From NCBI RefSeq assembly GCF_016756395.1, contig NZ_AP018365.1:3323001-3387000 (forward strand): DNA of 64,000 nucleotides. The letters are read 5' to 3'. Of the stretch, positions 15,708 to 24,073 are shown in pieces. Under the pieces are notes generated by a model. The model did no database searches, had not been told where the DNA came from, and saw only the letters and a list, made by a program, of their open reading frames with translations. The position numbers and the translations under genes were made by a program. Each line of letters starts with the position of its first letter. Position 1 is the first letter of the stretch. Origin of the DNA: Streptomyces sp. SN-593 (GTDB lineage: Bacteria > Actinomycetota > Actinomycetes > Streptomycetales > Streptomycetaceae).

Positions 15708-18656
15708 ATGGAGAGCAGCACGGAACCGGGCGGCCTGCGCTACGCGGTCCTCGGCCCGGTGCGTGCCTGGCGGGGCGACGAGCCGGTCGGGACCGGGGCG
15801 CCACAGCAGCGGGCCGTGCTCGCCGCCCTGCTGCTGCGCGGCGGCCGTACCGCCTCCGCCTCGGAACTGCTGGACGCCGTCTGGGGCGAGAACCCGCCCA
15901 ACACCGCGCTCGCCGCCCTGCGTTCGTACGCCTTCCGGCTGCGCAAGGCGCTCGGTCCCCACGCGCTGGTCACCGATTCGGGTGGATACGCGCTGCGCCT
16001 CGCGCCCGACGCCCTGGACTACACGATCGTCGAACGCCTCGCCGCGGACGCGGAGAAGGTGAGGGCGAGCGACCCGGAGCACGCCCGGCGCCTGCTGGTG
16101 TCCGCCCTCGACCTGTGGCACGGCGAACCGCTGGCCGGCCTGCCCGGGCCGCACGCGGAGGCGCAGCGTTCCCGGCTGGCCGAGTGGCAGGTCGGGCTGT
16201 CCGAGACCCGCCTCGAACTCGACCTGGAACTGGGCGCGCACGCCGAGGCCGTCTCGGAACTCACCGCGCTGTCCGCCCAGCACCCGCTGCGCGAGCGGCT
16301 GCGCGCCCTGCTGATGCTCGCGCTGTACCGCAGCGGCCGCCAGGCCGAGGCGCTGGGCGTCTACGCCGACACCCGCCGCCTGCTCGCCGACGAACTCGGC
16401 ATCGACCCCTCCCCCGACCTCAACGACCTGCACCAGCGCATCCTGGAGGCCGACCCGGACCTCGCCGCGCCGGCCACCGCCGTCGCCGCGCCGCCCGAGA
16501 TCGTCCGCCCCGCGCAACTGCCCGCGAGCGTCCCCGACTTCACCGGACGGCGCGCCGCCGTGGAGGAGTTGGGCGGCCAGCTCACCCTGGCCACCGAACA
16601 GGGCCGGGAGGGCGGGGTGATGGCGGTCTCCGCCGTGGCGGGGATCGGCGGCGTGGGCAAGACCACGCTCGCGGTGCACGTCGCGCACGCGGTCCGCGAC
16701 GCCTTCCCCGACGGCCAGTTGTACGTCGACCTCCAGGGCACCGAGCCGCGCCCGGCCGAACCCGAGGTGGTGCTCGGCGGGTTCCTGCGGGCCCTGGGGG
16801 TGCCCAACTCCGCCGTCCCCGACTCGCTCGCCGAGCGCGCCGCGCTCTACCGCTCCACCCTCGACGGCCGCCGCGTGCTGGCCCTCCTCGACAACGCCTA
16901 CGACGCCGCCCAGATCCGGCAGTTGCTCCCCGGCACCCCGGGCTGCGCGGCCCTGGTCACCAGTCGGATGCGGATGGTGGACCTGGAGGGCGCGCACCTG
17001 GTCGACCTCGACGTGATGTCGCCCGAGGAGGCCCTGAAGCTCTTCAGCCGGATCGTCGGCGAGGAGCGGGTGTCCGGCGAACGGCAGGCCGCCCTCGCGG
17101 TGGTGGGCGCCTGCGGCTTCCTCCCGCTGGCGATCCGGATCGCCGCCGCCCGGCTGGCCGCGCGCCGCACCTGGACGGTCTCCGTCCTGGCCCGCAAACT
17201 CGCCGACCAGCGCCGCCGGTTGGACGAGCTGCGCGCCGGCGACCTCGCCGTCAAGGCCACCTTCGCGCTCGGCTACGGCCACCTGTCACCCGAGCAGGCC
17301 CGTGCCTTCCGGCTGTTGTCGCTGCCCGAGGGCCCGGACATCTCGCTGGACGCGGCGGCCGCCGTCCTGGACCTCGACCCGTACACCACCGAGCAGTTGC
17401 TGGAGACGCTGGTCGACATAAGCCTCATCGAGTCGGCCGCGCCCGCCCGTTACCGCTTCCACGACCTGCTGCGGCTGTACGCCCGCGAGTGCGCCGAGCG
17501 CGACGAGACCGAGCAGGAGCGCTGCGCGGCGCTGTCCCGGCTGCTGGACTTCTACCTCGCCTCGGCCGAGGCGGTCTACGCGCTGGAGAACCCCGGCGAC
17601 CGGGTGCTGGACCACCTCGCGGGCACGGTGCACCCGGGCCTGGCCTTCGACTCCCGCGACGCCGGGCTGGAGTGGCTCTTCGCCGAGGCGCAGGTGCTGC
17701 TCGCGGCGGTCGAGCAGTCGGCCGACGAGGACTGCGACGGCCTGATGCGCAAGGCGACCGACCTGCTGTGGGCCGCCCAGGACCTGATGGAGTCGGGGAT
17801 CTACGCGCGCCAGTACGAGCAGGCCGCGCACGCCGTGGTGGCCACCGCGCACGCCTGCGGGGACGCGCTGGTCGAGGGCCGGGCCCGGGTGCTCGTCGCC
17901 CAACTCCTGCGGATGACCGCCCGCTTCACCGCGGCCGACGAGGAGGCGCGGCGCGCGATGGTCGTCGGGCTGGCCGCCGAGGACCCCGTCACCTGCTGCT
18001 ACGCGCCGAACCTGCGGGGCATCATCGCGCACCAGGGACAGCGCTTCGACGACTGCACGGAGTACCACGAGGCCGCCCTGAAGGCGTTCCGGTCCGACGG
18101 CAACCGGCACGGTGAGGCGTCCGCCCTGAGCAACCTGTCCCGCGCCCAACTGAGCCTCGGCGACTCCGACGCGGCGGTCGCCACCAGCCAGCAGGCGCTC
18201 GCCGTCTACCGCGAGTTGAACGTCGGCTTCCGGCTGGGCAACGGCCTGTACGCGGTCGCCGTCGCGCTCACCGCCGCCGGACGCGTCGAAGACGCGGTGG
18301 CCCGGCTCAACGAGGCGTTGGAGATCTTCCGCGACGCGCGGCAGCAGTTCTGGGAGGGCATGACGCTCTACCGGCTGGCCGAGGCGCACCGCGCGGCCGG
18401 GCACAGCCTGCGGTCGGCCGCCGCGGCCGAACAGGCCCTGGTCATCCAGCGCGAGGTGGGCGGCGAGTGGCGCACCGCCAACGTCCTGACCGTGCTCGGC
18501 CGCGCGCTCGCCGACATGGGCCAACTCGTCCGGGCGCACGCCTGCTGGCACGACGCGCTGGGCATGTACGCGGCGCTCGGCTCCCCGGAGGCGGAGCAGG
18601 TACGGCAGTTGCTCAGCGCCGACTCCGCGCCGCCGGTGATCCGGATGGTCGGCTGA
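15708..18656 (+). CDS. AfsR/SARP-type transcriptional regulator (wHTH-BTAD-NB-ARC-TPR)
   Basis: The 982-residue protein has the full AfsR architecture. An OmpR-like winged helix (YAVLGPVRAWRGDEPVGTG to YAFRLRKALG, residues 10-90) is followed by a bacterial transcriptional activation domain (95-245, ending DELGIDPSPDLNDLHQRIL). Then come an NB-ARC ATPase with P-loop GIGGVGKTTL near residue 315 and a TPR region (about 640-960). Such proteins bind direct repeats at promoters and often activate secondary metabolism or development. The ATG at 15708 follows AGGGGG by about 7 bases. The gene is followed by a short tandem repeat and then by a small repeat protein on the same strand. Targets are unknown; a divergent acyl-ligase-like gene is the nearest candidate. 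Confidence 0.92.
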   Translation: MESSTEPGGLRYAVLGPVRAWRGDEPVGTGAPQQRAVLAALLLRGGRTASASELLDAVWGENPPNTALAALRSYAFRLRKALGPHALVTDSGGYALRLAPDALDYTIVERLAADAEKVRASDPEHARRLLVSALDLWHGEPLAGLPGPHAEAQRSRLAEWQVGLSETRLELDLELGAHAEAVSELTALSAQHPLRERLRALLMLALYRSGRQAEALGVYADTRRLLADELGIDPSPDLNDLHQRILEADPDLAAPATAVAAPPEIVRPAQLPASVPDFTGRRAAVEELGGQLTLATEQGREGGVMAVSAVAGIGGVGKTTLAVHVAHAVRDAFPDGQLYVDLQGTEPRPAEPEVVLGGFLRALGVPNSAVPDSLAERAALYRSTLDGRRVLALLDNAYDAAQIRQLLPGTPGCAALVTSRMRMVDLEGAHLVDLDVMSPEEALKLFSRIVGEERVSGERQAALAVVGACGFLPLAIRIAAARLAARRTWTVSVLARKLADQRRRLDELRAGDLAVKATFALGYGHLSPEQARAFRLLSLPEGPDISLDAAAAVLDLDPYTTEQLLETLVDISLIESAAPARYRFHDLLRLYARECAERDETEQERCAALSRLLDFYLASAEAVYALENPGDRVLDHLAGTVHPGLAFDSRDAGLEWLFAEAQVLLAAVEQSADEDCDGLMRKATDLLWAAQDLMESGIYARQYEQAAHAVVATAHACGDALVEGRARVLVAQLLRMTARFTAADEEARRAMVVGLAAEDPVTCCYAPNLRGIIAHQGQRFDDCTEYHEAALKAFRSDGNRHGEASALSNLSRAQLSLGDSDAAVATSQQALAVYRELNVGFRLGNGLYAVAVALTAAGRVEDAVARLNEALEIFRDARQQFWEGMTLYRLAEAHRAAGHSLRSAAAAEQALVIQREVGGEWRTANVLTVLGRALADMGQLVRAHACWHDALGMYAALGSPEAEQVRQLLSADSAPPVIRMVG

Positions 18657-18683
18657 CCGACCTCGGCGGACCTCGGCCGGGGT

Positions 18684-18717
18684 CGGACGGCGGACGGCGG
18701 ACGGCGGACGGCGGACC
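18684..18717. repeat. 7-bp tandem repeat (cggacgg), nearly five copies
   Basis: The unit cggacgg repeats from 18684 to 18711 without change, with a partial copy to 18717. It begins 28 bp after the AfsR-type stop codon. Confidence 0.9.
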
Positions 18718-18948
18718 GACGCCGGGCTGCGACCGGCCGGTCCGGTCGGCGGGCCGCAACGGGCAGCCCGAACCGGAAACCGGGCGCGGCGCTCCACCTG
18801 TACGGCACCTCATCGATACCGTTTATCGGTTGATTATCGGCGCCTGTCACGATTCCATCACCGCACGAGCCGCCCGCCCGGTGATGCACGGGGGTCGTCG
18901 CCGGGTGGGCTTCACCACAGCAGGTCCCCGAAGTGCAGGAGAACGACC

Positions 18949-19155
18949 ATGACCACCGAGAACCAGCCGACCGACCCGACCGACCCCGTACCGCCGACGA
19001 CGTCGGCCCCGGGCACGGTGGAACCGGACAACTGGCACACGGAGGACGCCTCGGAGGTTCCGATCGCCGGTCTGCTGACGGACCCGGCCACGACGGCGAA
19101 GCCCGGTCAAGTCAAGCCGAACAACTGGCACACCGAGTCCGAGCCCGCAAGCTGA
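18949..19155 (+). CDS. small repeat protein with two NWHTE motifs
   Basis: The 68-residue product starts at an ATG preceded by AGGAG (8-base gap), so translation is well supported. It is rich in Pro, Thr, Asp and Glu, with no signal peptide, no membrane segment and no Cys. Two near-identical units occur: VEPDNWHTED (about 25-34) and VKPNNWHTES (about 55-64), each preceded by Gly-Thr or Gly-Gln. I recall streptomycete small proteins annotated as sigma-like with repeated LDNHAP-type motifs that have a similar layout, but I cannot confirm homology. It sits 292 bp downstream of the AfsR-type regulator on the same strand. Function unknown; a peptide ligand, a modified-peptide precursor or a binding adaptor are all possible. 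Confidence 0.75.
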   Translation: MTTENQPTDPTDPVPPTTSAPGTVEPDNWHTEDASEVPIAGLLTDPATTAKPGQVKPNNWHTESEPAS

Positions 19156-19576
19156 TCCGCGCGAGGCGCCCGAACCGGAACGCGACCGAGCGCGCACGCA
19201 GCGTGCACCGGACGGGCCGGGGGCGCCGGGCAACCGCCCAGCCGCGGATAGGGTCCCGTGGACCTGGAGATGGGGGTTTCCGGGTCTGCGAGAGAAAAGG
19301 GGGACGCCCGGAAGGGGGAACGGGGGGCTGGCTCAGGGGGCCGGCCCACTGCCCGGGTGGCAGGTCGGCCGCAGCGCGGAGGGGGCGCTGCGGCCGACCT
19401 GCGTCGTGAGGGGGCAGGGGAGCGGACGACGGGTGTGGGCCGAGGGCCGCGCCGCTCACCCCCGCCCGCGCTCGCCCGGCATCCCCGCGCCCCGGCTCGC
19501 CTGGCACTGCCGCGGCGCCGGGCGTAGCGTCGGCCACGTGGGGGCCGAGTGAGCGACACGAGGCGGTGGCACCACG
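19156..19576. other. 421-bp intergenic region
   Basis: No coding region is supported. The stretch contains G-rich runs (19290-19345) and a strong perfect hairpin at 19360-19402. The promoter of the following membrane-protein gene must lie to the right of the hairpin. Confidence 0.5.
19360..19402. terminator. 18-bp perfect hairpin, 7-base loop
   Basis: The arms gcaggtcggccgcagcgc (19360-19377) and its exact complement (19385-19402) enclose ggagggg. It lies about 205 bp after the small repeat protein gene and is the strongest hairpin of this region, consistent with a factor-independent terminator. Confidence 0.7.
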
Positions 19577-20203
19577 ATGGTCCGCAACATCATGGGGTCA
19601 CTGCTCGCGCTCGCCGGAGCGGCGGCCGCCGTCTGGTGCCCCTTCCGAGCCTGGTACGACGGCCGTCACGGGTCCGACGTCCGGATCGACGACCTCTTCA
19701 CGGGGGTCGGCGTCACCGGTCGTGACGCGGCCCTGCTCGGCTCCCTCTTCCTGCCGATGGGCTTCGCCGCGCTGCTCACGCTGCTGGGCGTGCTGTGCCG
19801 GTCGTGGGCGGCGGTGGCGCTGGCCGGGTGCCTGGTGCTGGGCGTCACGGTGCTGTGGATGGTGCGGCAGGCGCAGTTCTCCGGTTCGCTGACCGCGGGC
19901 GGCGACGGCATGGACACGGGCGTCGGGATCGCGGTCGGCGGCGGGCTGCTGCTCTTCGCGGCGGCGTTCCTGCTCTCCGGGCTGCGCCGCCCCCGCTACG
20001 GCCGGCCCGACGAGACCCTGCCGCCGCAAGAGGGCGCTCCGGTGCCGGACGACCCCGCCGCGGGCGGCGGCGCGCCGCACGGCACCACGTCGAACGGCAC
20101 CGCCGACCTGTCGTGGGACTCCGCGCCCCACGGGCCCTCGCGGCCGTCCCACCGCTCCGGGTACGCCGAGCCGCTGTCCTCCGACGGGACGCCGGAGGCG
20201 TGA
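19577..20203 (+). CDS. four-helix membrane protein of unknown function
   Basis: The 208-residue protein has four predicted membrane helices: MGSLLALAGAAAAVWCPF, ALLGSLFLPMGFAALLTLLG, AVALAGCLVLGVTVLWMV and GIAVGGGLLLFAAAFLLSG. The loop after helix 1 contains the polar segment RAWYDGRHGSDVRIDDLFTG, likely extracellular. The C-terminal 65 residues are hydrophilic and disordered. I recognise no enzymatic motif; similar small membrane proteins are common in streptomycetes. The ATG at 19577 has only a weak upstream gaggcgg. It converges with the kinase gene, with 50 bp between the stops. Confidence 0.75.
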   Translation: MVRNIMGSLLALAGAAAAVWCPFRAWYDGRHGSDVRIDDLFTGVGVTGRDAALLGSLFLPMGFAALLTLLGVLCRSWAAVALAGCLVLGVTVLWMVRQAQFSGSLTAGGDGMDTGVGIAVGGGLLLFAAAFLLSGLRRPRYGRPDETLPPQEGAPVPDDPAAGGGAPHGTTSNGTADLSWDSAPHGPSRPSHRSGYAEPLSSDGTPEA

Positions 20204-20253
20204 TCCGCGGTCTGCGGCCCGCATCGGGCCGCACCGGGCCGGGATCGGGCCGA

Positions 20254-22692
20254 TCAGGCGCGGCGCGAGGTGGAGCCGGTGCCCTTCGCCGCGTCCAGGG
20301 CGTACACGCAGCGGTCCTTGGAGCAGGCGTAGACCACGCCGTCGGCGGTGACCGGTGAGCCGGTGATCTCGCCGCCGGTCTCCAGCCGCCAGCGCAGTTG
20401 GCCGCCCTGAGCGTCCACCGTGTACAGGCAGTGGTCCTTCGAACCGAAGTGCACCCGGCCGTCCGCCACCGCGGGCGACCCGGTGATCTCGTTCTGTGCG
20501 GCGAACCGCCAGCGCGGCGCCCCGCTGACCGCGTCCAGCGTGTACAGCGCGCTGCCGGCCCCGAGGTGGACGCCGCCCGCGGCGACCACCACCGGCTCCA
20601 GCGACTGCCGCGGCTCGGTGGCGACCCGCCAGCGGTCCCGGCCGTCCGCGGGGTCCAGGGCGTACACGGTGCCGAGGTGGTCGGTGACGTAGACGCCGCC
20701 GCCGGTGGCGCCCGGGCCCGGCACGTGGGCGGGCGGGGCGAACATCACCGCGGGCGCCTCGAAGTGCCAGCGCTCCGCGCCGGTCCGCGCGTCGAGGGCC
20801 AGGACGCGGGTGCCGGCGGTCAGGTGGACGACGCCGTCGGCGACCACCGGCCGGGTCACCACCGAGCCGGCCGCCCCGGGCTCCCCGACGGGGTACGACC
20901 ACAGCTCCGCGCCGCTTTGCGCGTCCACCGCGTGCAGCAGGCCGCCGCCCTGGTAGTACACGGCCCGGTCCTCGACGGCCGGTCCGGCCTCGGGCGACTC
21001 GAACTCCGTCTGCGCGCCGGCCCGCTCCCAGCGCAGCGTGCCGCGCTCGGCGTCCCACGCCTGCACCACGCCGCCGCGCACCCCGGTGACGACGGTGCCC
21101 GCGTCGGCGCGTACCGCGTACACCCAGCCGTCTATCGGGGTGCGCCACCGCTCGCCGCCGTCGGCCGCGCCGAGCGCGAAGAGGCTGGGGCCGTCCGACG
21201 CGTGGATGCGGCCGCCGGCCACCGCCATCGTCCAGGCCACGTCCCTGGTCTTGAACTGCCTGCGCCCGCTGGCCACGTCGAGCGCGTGCACCTCGAAGGA
21301 CGTGACGTAGAGCAGGCCGCCGTCCACCACCGGGGTGCCCCACACGTCGTTCGACATCCGGAACCGCCAGGGCCGCCACTCCCCCGGGGGGCCGGGCGGT
21401 CGCGGCACGGCGGGCACGGACGCGGGCGGGGCCTTGGCCGTCCGCTGGGCGCCGCGGGGGCGTACCCACTCGGTGCCGGGCACCGGTCCGGCGGTGGCCT
21501 TGAGGTCGGCCGCCCGCGCCAGCCGCAGTCCCGGCCCGATCGGCGCGGACCCGGCGAGCTGTACGGCCGCGGCCGCGTGCTGGGGAGCCGGGCCGCGGGG
21601 CGGCTGCTGCGGCCGGGGCGGCGACGCGGGCGGTGGCGGCACCGGCCCGGACTGCTGCGGCGCCGGCCCGGGAGGCGCCGCCTGCGGTACGGGCGGCTGG
21701 AGGGCGGGGCTCGGCGGCGGTGCGGGAACCTGCGGACCGGAGACCTGGGGGCCGCCCTGGCGGGTGAACCGGCCGCCGTTCTGCACCGGCCCGATCCGGC
21801 TGCGGTGCCGTTCCTCGATCATGGCGACCGCGCCGGGCGGCAGCCAGGCCGAGGCGGTGCCGGTGTCGTCGCCGCCGGAGGAGAACAGGTGCGGCGCGAG
21901 TTGTGCCTGGAGGTCGGCCGGAGAGGGGCGCTCCTCGGACTTCATCCGCATGCACGACTCGATGAGCGGGCGCAGTTCCTCGGGCAGCCCGGCCAGATCG
22001 GGGCCTTCGCGCAGCAGCATGAAGACGGTCTCGACCGGGTTGGCCCCGTGGAAGGGCGCGTGCCCGGTCGCGGCGAACACGAGGGTGGAGCCGAGCGAGA
22101 AGATGTCGCTGGCGCCGCGCACGCTGCGGGAGTCGCGCGCCTGCTCGGGGGACATGTAGGCCGGGGTGCCGACGGCCACGTTCGTCATGGTCAGCCGGGT
22201 GTTGGAGACCCCGGAGGCGATGCCGAAGTCGATCACCCTGGGACCGTCCTCGACCACCAGGACGTTCGACGGCTTCATGTCCCGGTGCACCAGGCCCGCG
22301 GCGTGGATCGACTGGAGCGCCTCGGCGATGCCGGCGGCGAGCCAGCGCACCCCCTGGGCGGGCAGCGGGCCGGACTGGCTGACGATCTCCTCCAGGGACG
22401 GCGCCGGGACGTACGCGGTGGCGAGCCAGGGGACGGCGGCCCGCGGGTCGGCGTCGACGACGGCGGCGGTGTAGAAGCCGGAGACCGCGCGGGCCGCCTC
22501 GACCTCACGCGTGAAGCGGACCCGGAAGAGCTGGTCCTCGGCCAGTTCCGCCCGTACGGTCTTGATCGCCACCCGCCGACCGGAGGCCGAGCGGGCGAGA
22601 TAGACCAGCCCCATGCCGCCGGCGCCGAGCCGTCCCAGCACCTCGAAAGGGCCGATCCGTCTCGGGTCATGCTGCGTAAGCTGCTCCACCAC
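20254..22692 (-). CDS. Ser/Thr protein kinase with C-terminal PQQ-type beta-propeller
   Basis: The 812-residue protein has a Hanks-type kinase domain at 10-270: the glycine loop GRLGAGGMGLVYLA, VAIKTV lysine, catalytic HRDMKPSN (about 135-142), DFG and GTPAYMSPEQA. A Pro/Gln/Ala-rich linker (about 280-430) follows, then repeated blades of the type GTVYALDPADGRDRWR, GSALYTLDAVSGAPRWRF and DHCLYTVDAQGGQLRWRL, a PQQ-like seven- or eight-bladed propeller. No membrane segment is evident, unlike PknB-type kinases, so the propeller may sense or bind something in the cytoplasm. The GTG at 22692 is chosen because the kinase fold begins a few residues later. Substrates are unknown. Confidence 0.9.
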   Translation of the reverse strand: MVEQLTQHDPRRIGPFEVLGRLGAGGMGLVYLARSASGRRVAIKTVRAELAEDQLFRVRFTREVEAARAVSGFYTAAVVDADPRAAVPWLATAYVPAPSLEEIVSQSGPLPAQGVRWLAAGIAEALQSIHAAGLVHRDMKPSNVLVVEDGPRVIDFGIASGVSNTRLTMTNVAVGTPAYMSPEQARDSRSVRGASDIFSLGSTLVFAATGHAPFHGANPVETVFMLLREGPDLAGLPEELRPLIESCMRMKSEERPSPADLQAQLAPHLFSSGGDDTGTASAWLPPGAVAMIEERHRSRIGPVQNGGRFTRQGGPQVSGPQVPAPPPSPALQPPVPQAAPPGPAPQQSGPVPPPPASPPRPQQPPRGPAPQHAAAAVQLAGSAPIGPGLRLARAADLKATAGPVPGTEWVRPRGAQRTAKAPPASVPAVPRPPGPPGEWRPWRFRMSNDVWGTPVVDGGLLYVTSFEVHALDVASGRRQFKTRDVAWTMAVAGGRIHASDGPSLFALGAADGGERWRTPIDGWVYAVRADAGTVVTGVRGGVVQAWDAERGTLRWERAGAQTEFESPEAGPAVEDRAVYYQGGGLLHAVDAQSGAELWSYPVGEPGAAGSVVTRPVVADGVVHLTAGTRVLALDARTGAERWHFEAPAVMFAPPAHVPGPGATGGGVYVTDHLGTVYALDPADGRDRWRVATEPRQSLEPVVVAAGGVHLGAGSALYTLDAVSGAPRWRFAAQNEITGSPAVADGRVHFGSKDHCLYTVDAQGGQLRWRLETGGEITGSPVTADGVVYACSKDRCVYALDAAKGTGSTSRRA

Positions 22693-22949
22693 TTGCCCTG
22701 CCACCTCCCCGTGCCCGCGTCGTGCGCGGCCGTTCCCCGTGCTTCCCGGTCCCGTCCGGCCGGTCGCTGGCTCCCGTGCCAGGGTACGGACCCGATTCTT
22801 CCTGGGACGGGCGCCCGTTGCGAACCCAGGGCCTACGCGACACGCCCGGTGAGCGAACTCGTTATCATCCCCTTCCCTCCCTCCGGCGGCCACCCGCCGC
22901 GCCGGGGCGGGCCCGGGAAGCGGCGGCCCGGGGCCTGTCCGGCGGCTCC

Positions 22950-23001
22950 GGCGCCCCTACCGGCCGGGCGGGGTGGCTCGGGCGCCCCTACCGGCCGGGC
23001 G
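22950..23001. repeat. 21-bp direct repeat spanning a gene end
   Basis: The segment beginning ggcgcccctaccggcc occurs at 22950-22970 and, identically over 21 bp, at 22981-23001. The right copy contains the stop codon of the minus-strand VOC gene. The left copy repeats it 31 bp downstream in the 3' untranslated part. Confidence 0.9.
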
Positions 23002-23773
23002 TCCCGTCCGACCGCCGCTCCAGGTCGATCACGGCGAAGCGTGCTCCCTGGTCGTCGGCGACGACGGCGGTACGGCCGTAGGGCGACTCCGCGGGCCCGG
23101 CCAGCACCTGCCCGCCGAGCCGGCGGACGGTGGCCGCCGCGTCGTCGCAGTCGCCCACCGCGAAGTAGACCTGGTACCCGGGATCCTCCTCGGGGGCGTC
23201 TCCCAGCTTCAGCCGACCGAGCGAGGGGTCCTCGGCTCCCGGCACGGACCACACCCGGTAGTCGAGGTGGACACCGTCACCGACCTGTTGGGACGCGTAT
23301 CCGAACACGTCCCGGTAGAAGGCGTCGACCGCCTCCGCCTCCCGCGTGTGGTTCTCCGACCAGGCGTAGGCGCCGGGCGCGGCGACGCGTTCGAAGCCCT
23401 CGTGGCCGCCGGGCTGCCAGAGGCCGACGAAGGAGCCGCCCGGGTCGACGATCCCGGCCATGACACCGCTGTCGGCGACCGCGTCCGGCCCGAAGGCCAC
23501 CTGGCCGCCGACCGCCCTGACCTTGTCGGTGGTGTCGGCCACGTCGGCCACGGCCAGGAAGACGCCCCAGGCGGTGGGCATCGACGGATCCGGCCTCGGC
23601 ACCAGCGCGGCGACCTTGGCGCCGTCGCGCAACGCCATCGTGTAGTGGCCGAACTCCTCGCCCTGGTCCTGGAAGGTCCAGCCGAACAGTTCGCCGTAGA
23701 AGGCCCGGCCCGCGGCGAGGTCGGGCAGCGCCACATCGGCCCAGCACGGGGCGCCCTCGTTGAATGCCGGCAT
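22988..23773 (-). CDS. two-domain VOC (glyoxalase/bleomycin-resistance fold) protein
   Basis: The 261-residue protein consists of two VOC modules: CWADVALPDLAAGRAFYGELFGW to IVDPGGSFVGLWQPG (about 8-125), and AYAWSENHTREAEAVDAFY to VADDQGARFAVIDLE (about 130-255). Each has the expected beta-alpha-beta-beta-beta pattern. Members include a hydroxylase-like antibiotic-pathway group (CFP-30B-like) and resistance proteins, but the metal ligands are too poorly conserved here to claim catalysis. Start at the ATG at 23773, eight bases after GGAGAGG; an upstream GTG at 23782 lacks spacing. Divergent from the TetR-type gene across 300 bp, so it could be a target of that regulator (inference). Confidence 0.85.
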   Translation of the reverse strand: MPAFNEGAPCWADVALPDLAAGRAFYGELFGWTFQDQGEEFGHYTMALRDGAKVAALVPRPDPSMPTAWGVFLAVADVADTTDKVRAVGGQVAFGPDAVADSGVMAGIVDPGGSFVGLWQPGGHEGFERVAAPGAYAWSENHTREAEAVDAFYRDVFGYASQQVGDGVHLDYRVWSVPGAEDPSLGRLKLGDAPEEDPGYQVYFAVGDCDDAAATVRRLGGQVLAGPAESPYGRTAVVADDQGARFAVIDLERRSDGTPGR

Positions 23774-24061
23774 GATCCTCACCTCTCCGTCCCGTCGGTG
23801 GCCCGCGCCGTGTCCGCGACACGCTGTCGGCGCCGACCCTCATGAGTGATCTTCCCCACCACACGCACGGTGATGCGAACATGTGGTCGATTCTTCGAGT
23901 GCCCAATTCCACGGGGTCAAATCACCCATTCACCACATTACGACCTCCCGCCGTTGAGGCTCCCGAGACGGAAGAAAGCCCCGTTGAACTGGAGGTTCAC
24001 CAAGTGGAAGCAGTGCCTCCCCGTTTGCACGCCGCCAAATCGCGCGCCGATCACGGGTCGG

Positions 24062-24067
24062 TAAACT
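24062..24067 (+). promoter_or_regulatory. candidate -10 box (taaact) for a leaderless tetR transcript
   Basis: The hexamer taaact ends seven bases before the ATG at 24074, and no Shine-Dalgarno sequence precedes that ATG. Transcription would then start at or next to the A of ATG, giving a leaderless mRNA, which is common in actinobacteria. No convincing -35 box is seen at normal spacing. The remainder of the 300-bp divergent region (23774-24073) is AT-richer than its surroundings and contains no supported gene. Confidence 0.35.
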
Positions 24068-24073
24068 GACGGC

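Noticed and set aside
17286..18797. A long minus-strand frame opposite the AfsR-type gene
   Set aside because: Low-complexity Val/Arg/Gln/Gly translation without motifs; the opposite strand encodes the TPR region of the regulator.
23842..24069. A 75-codon frame directly upstream of the TetR gene
   Set aside because: No ribosome binding site, codon use unlike neighbouring genes, and it lies in the AT-richer divergent promoter region.
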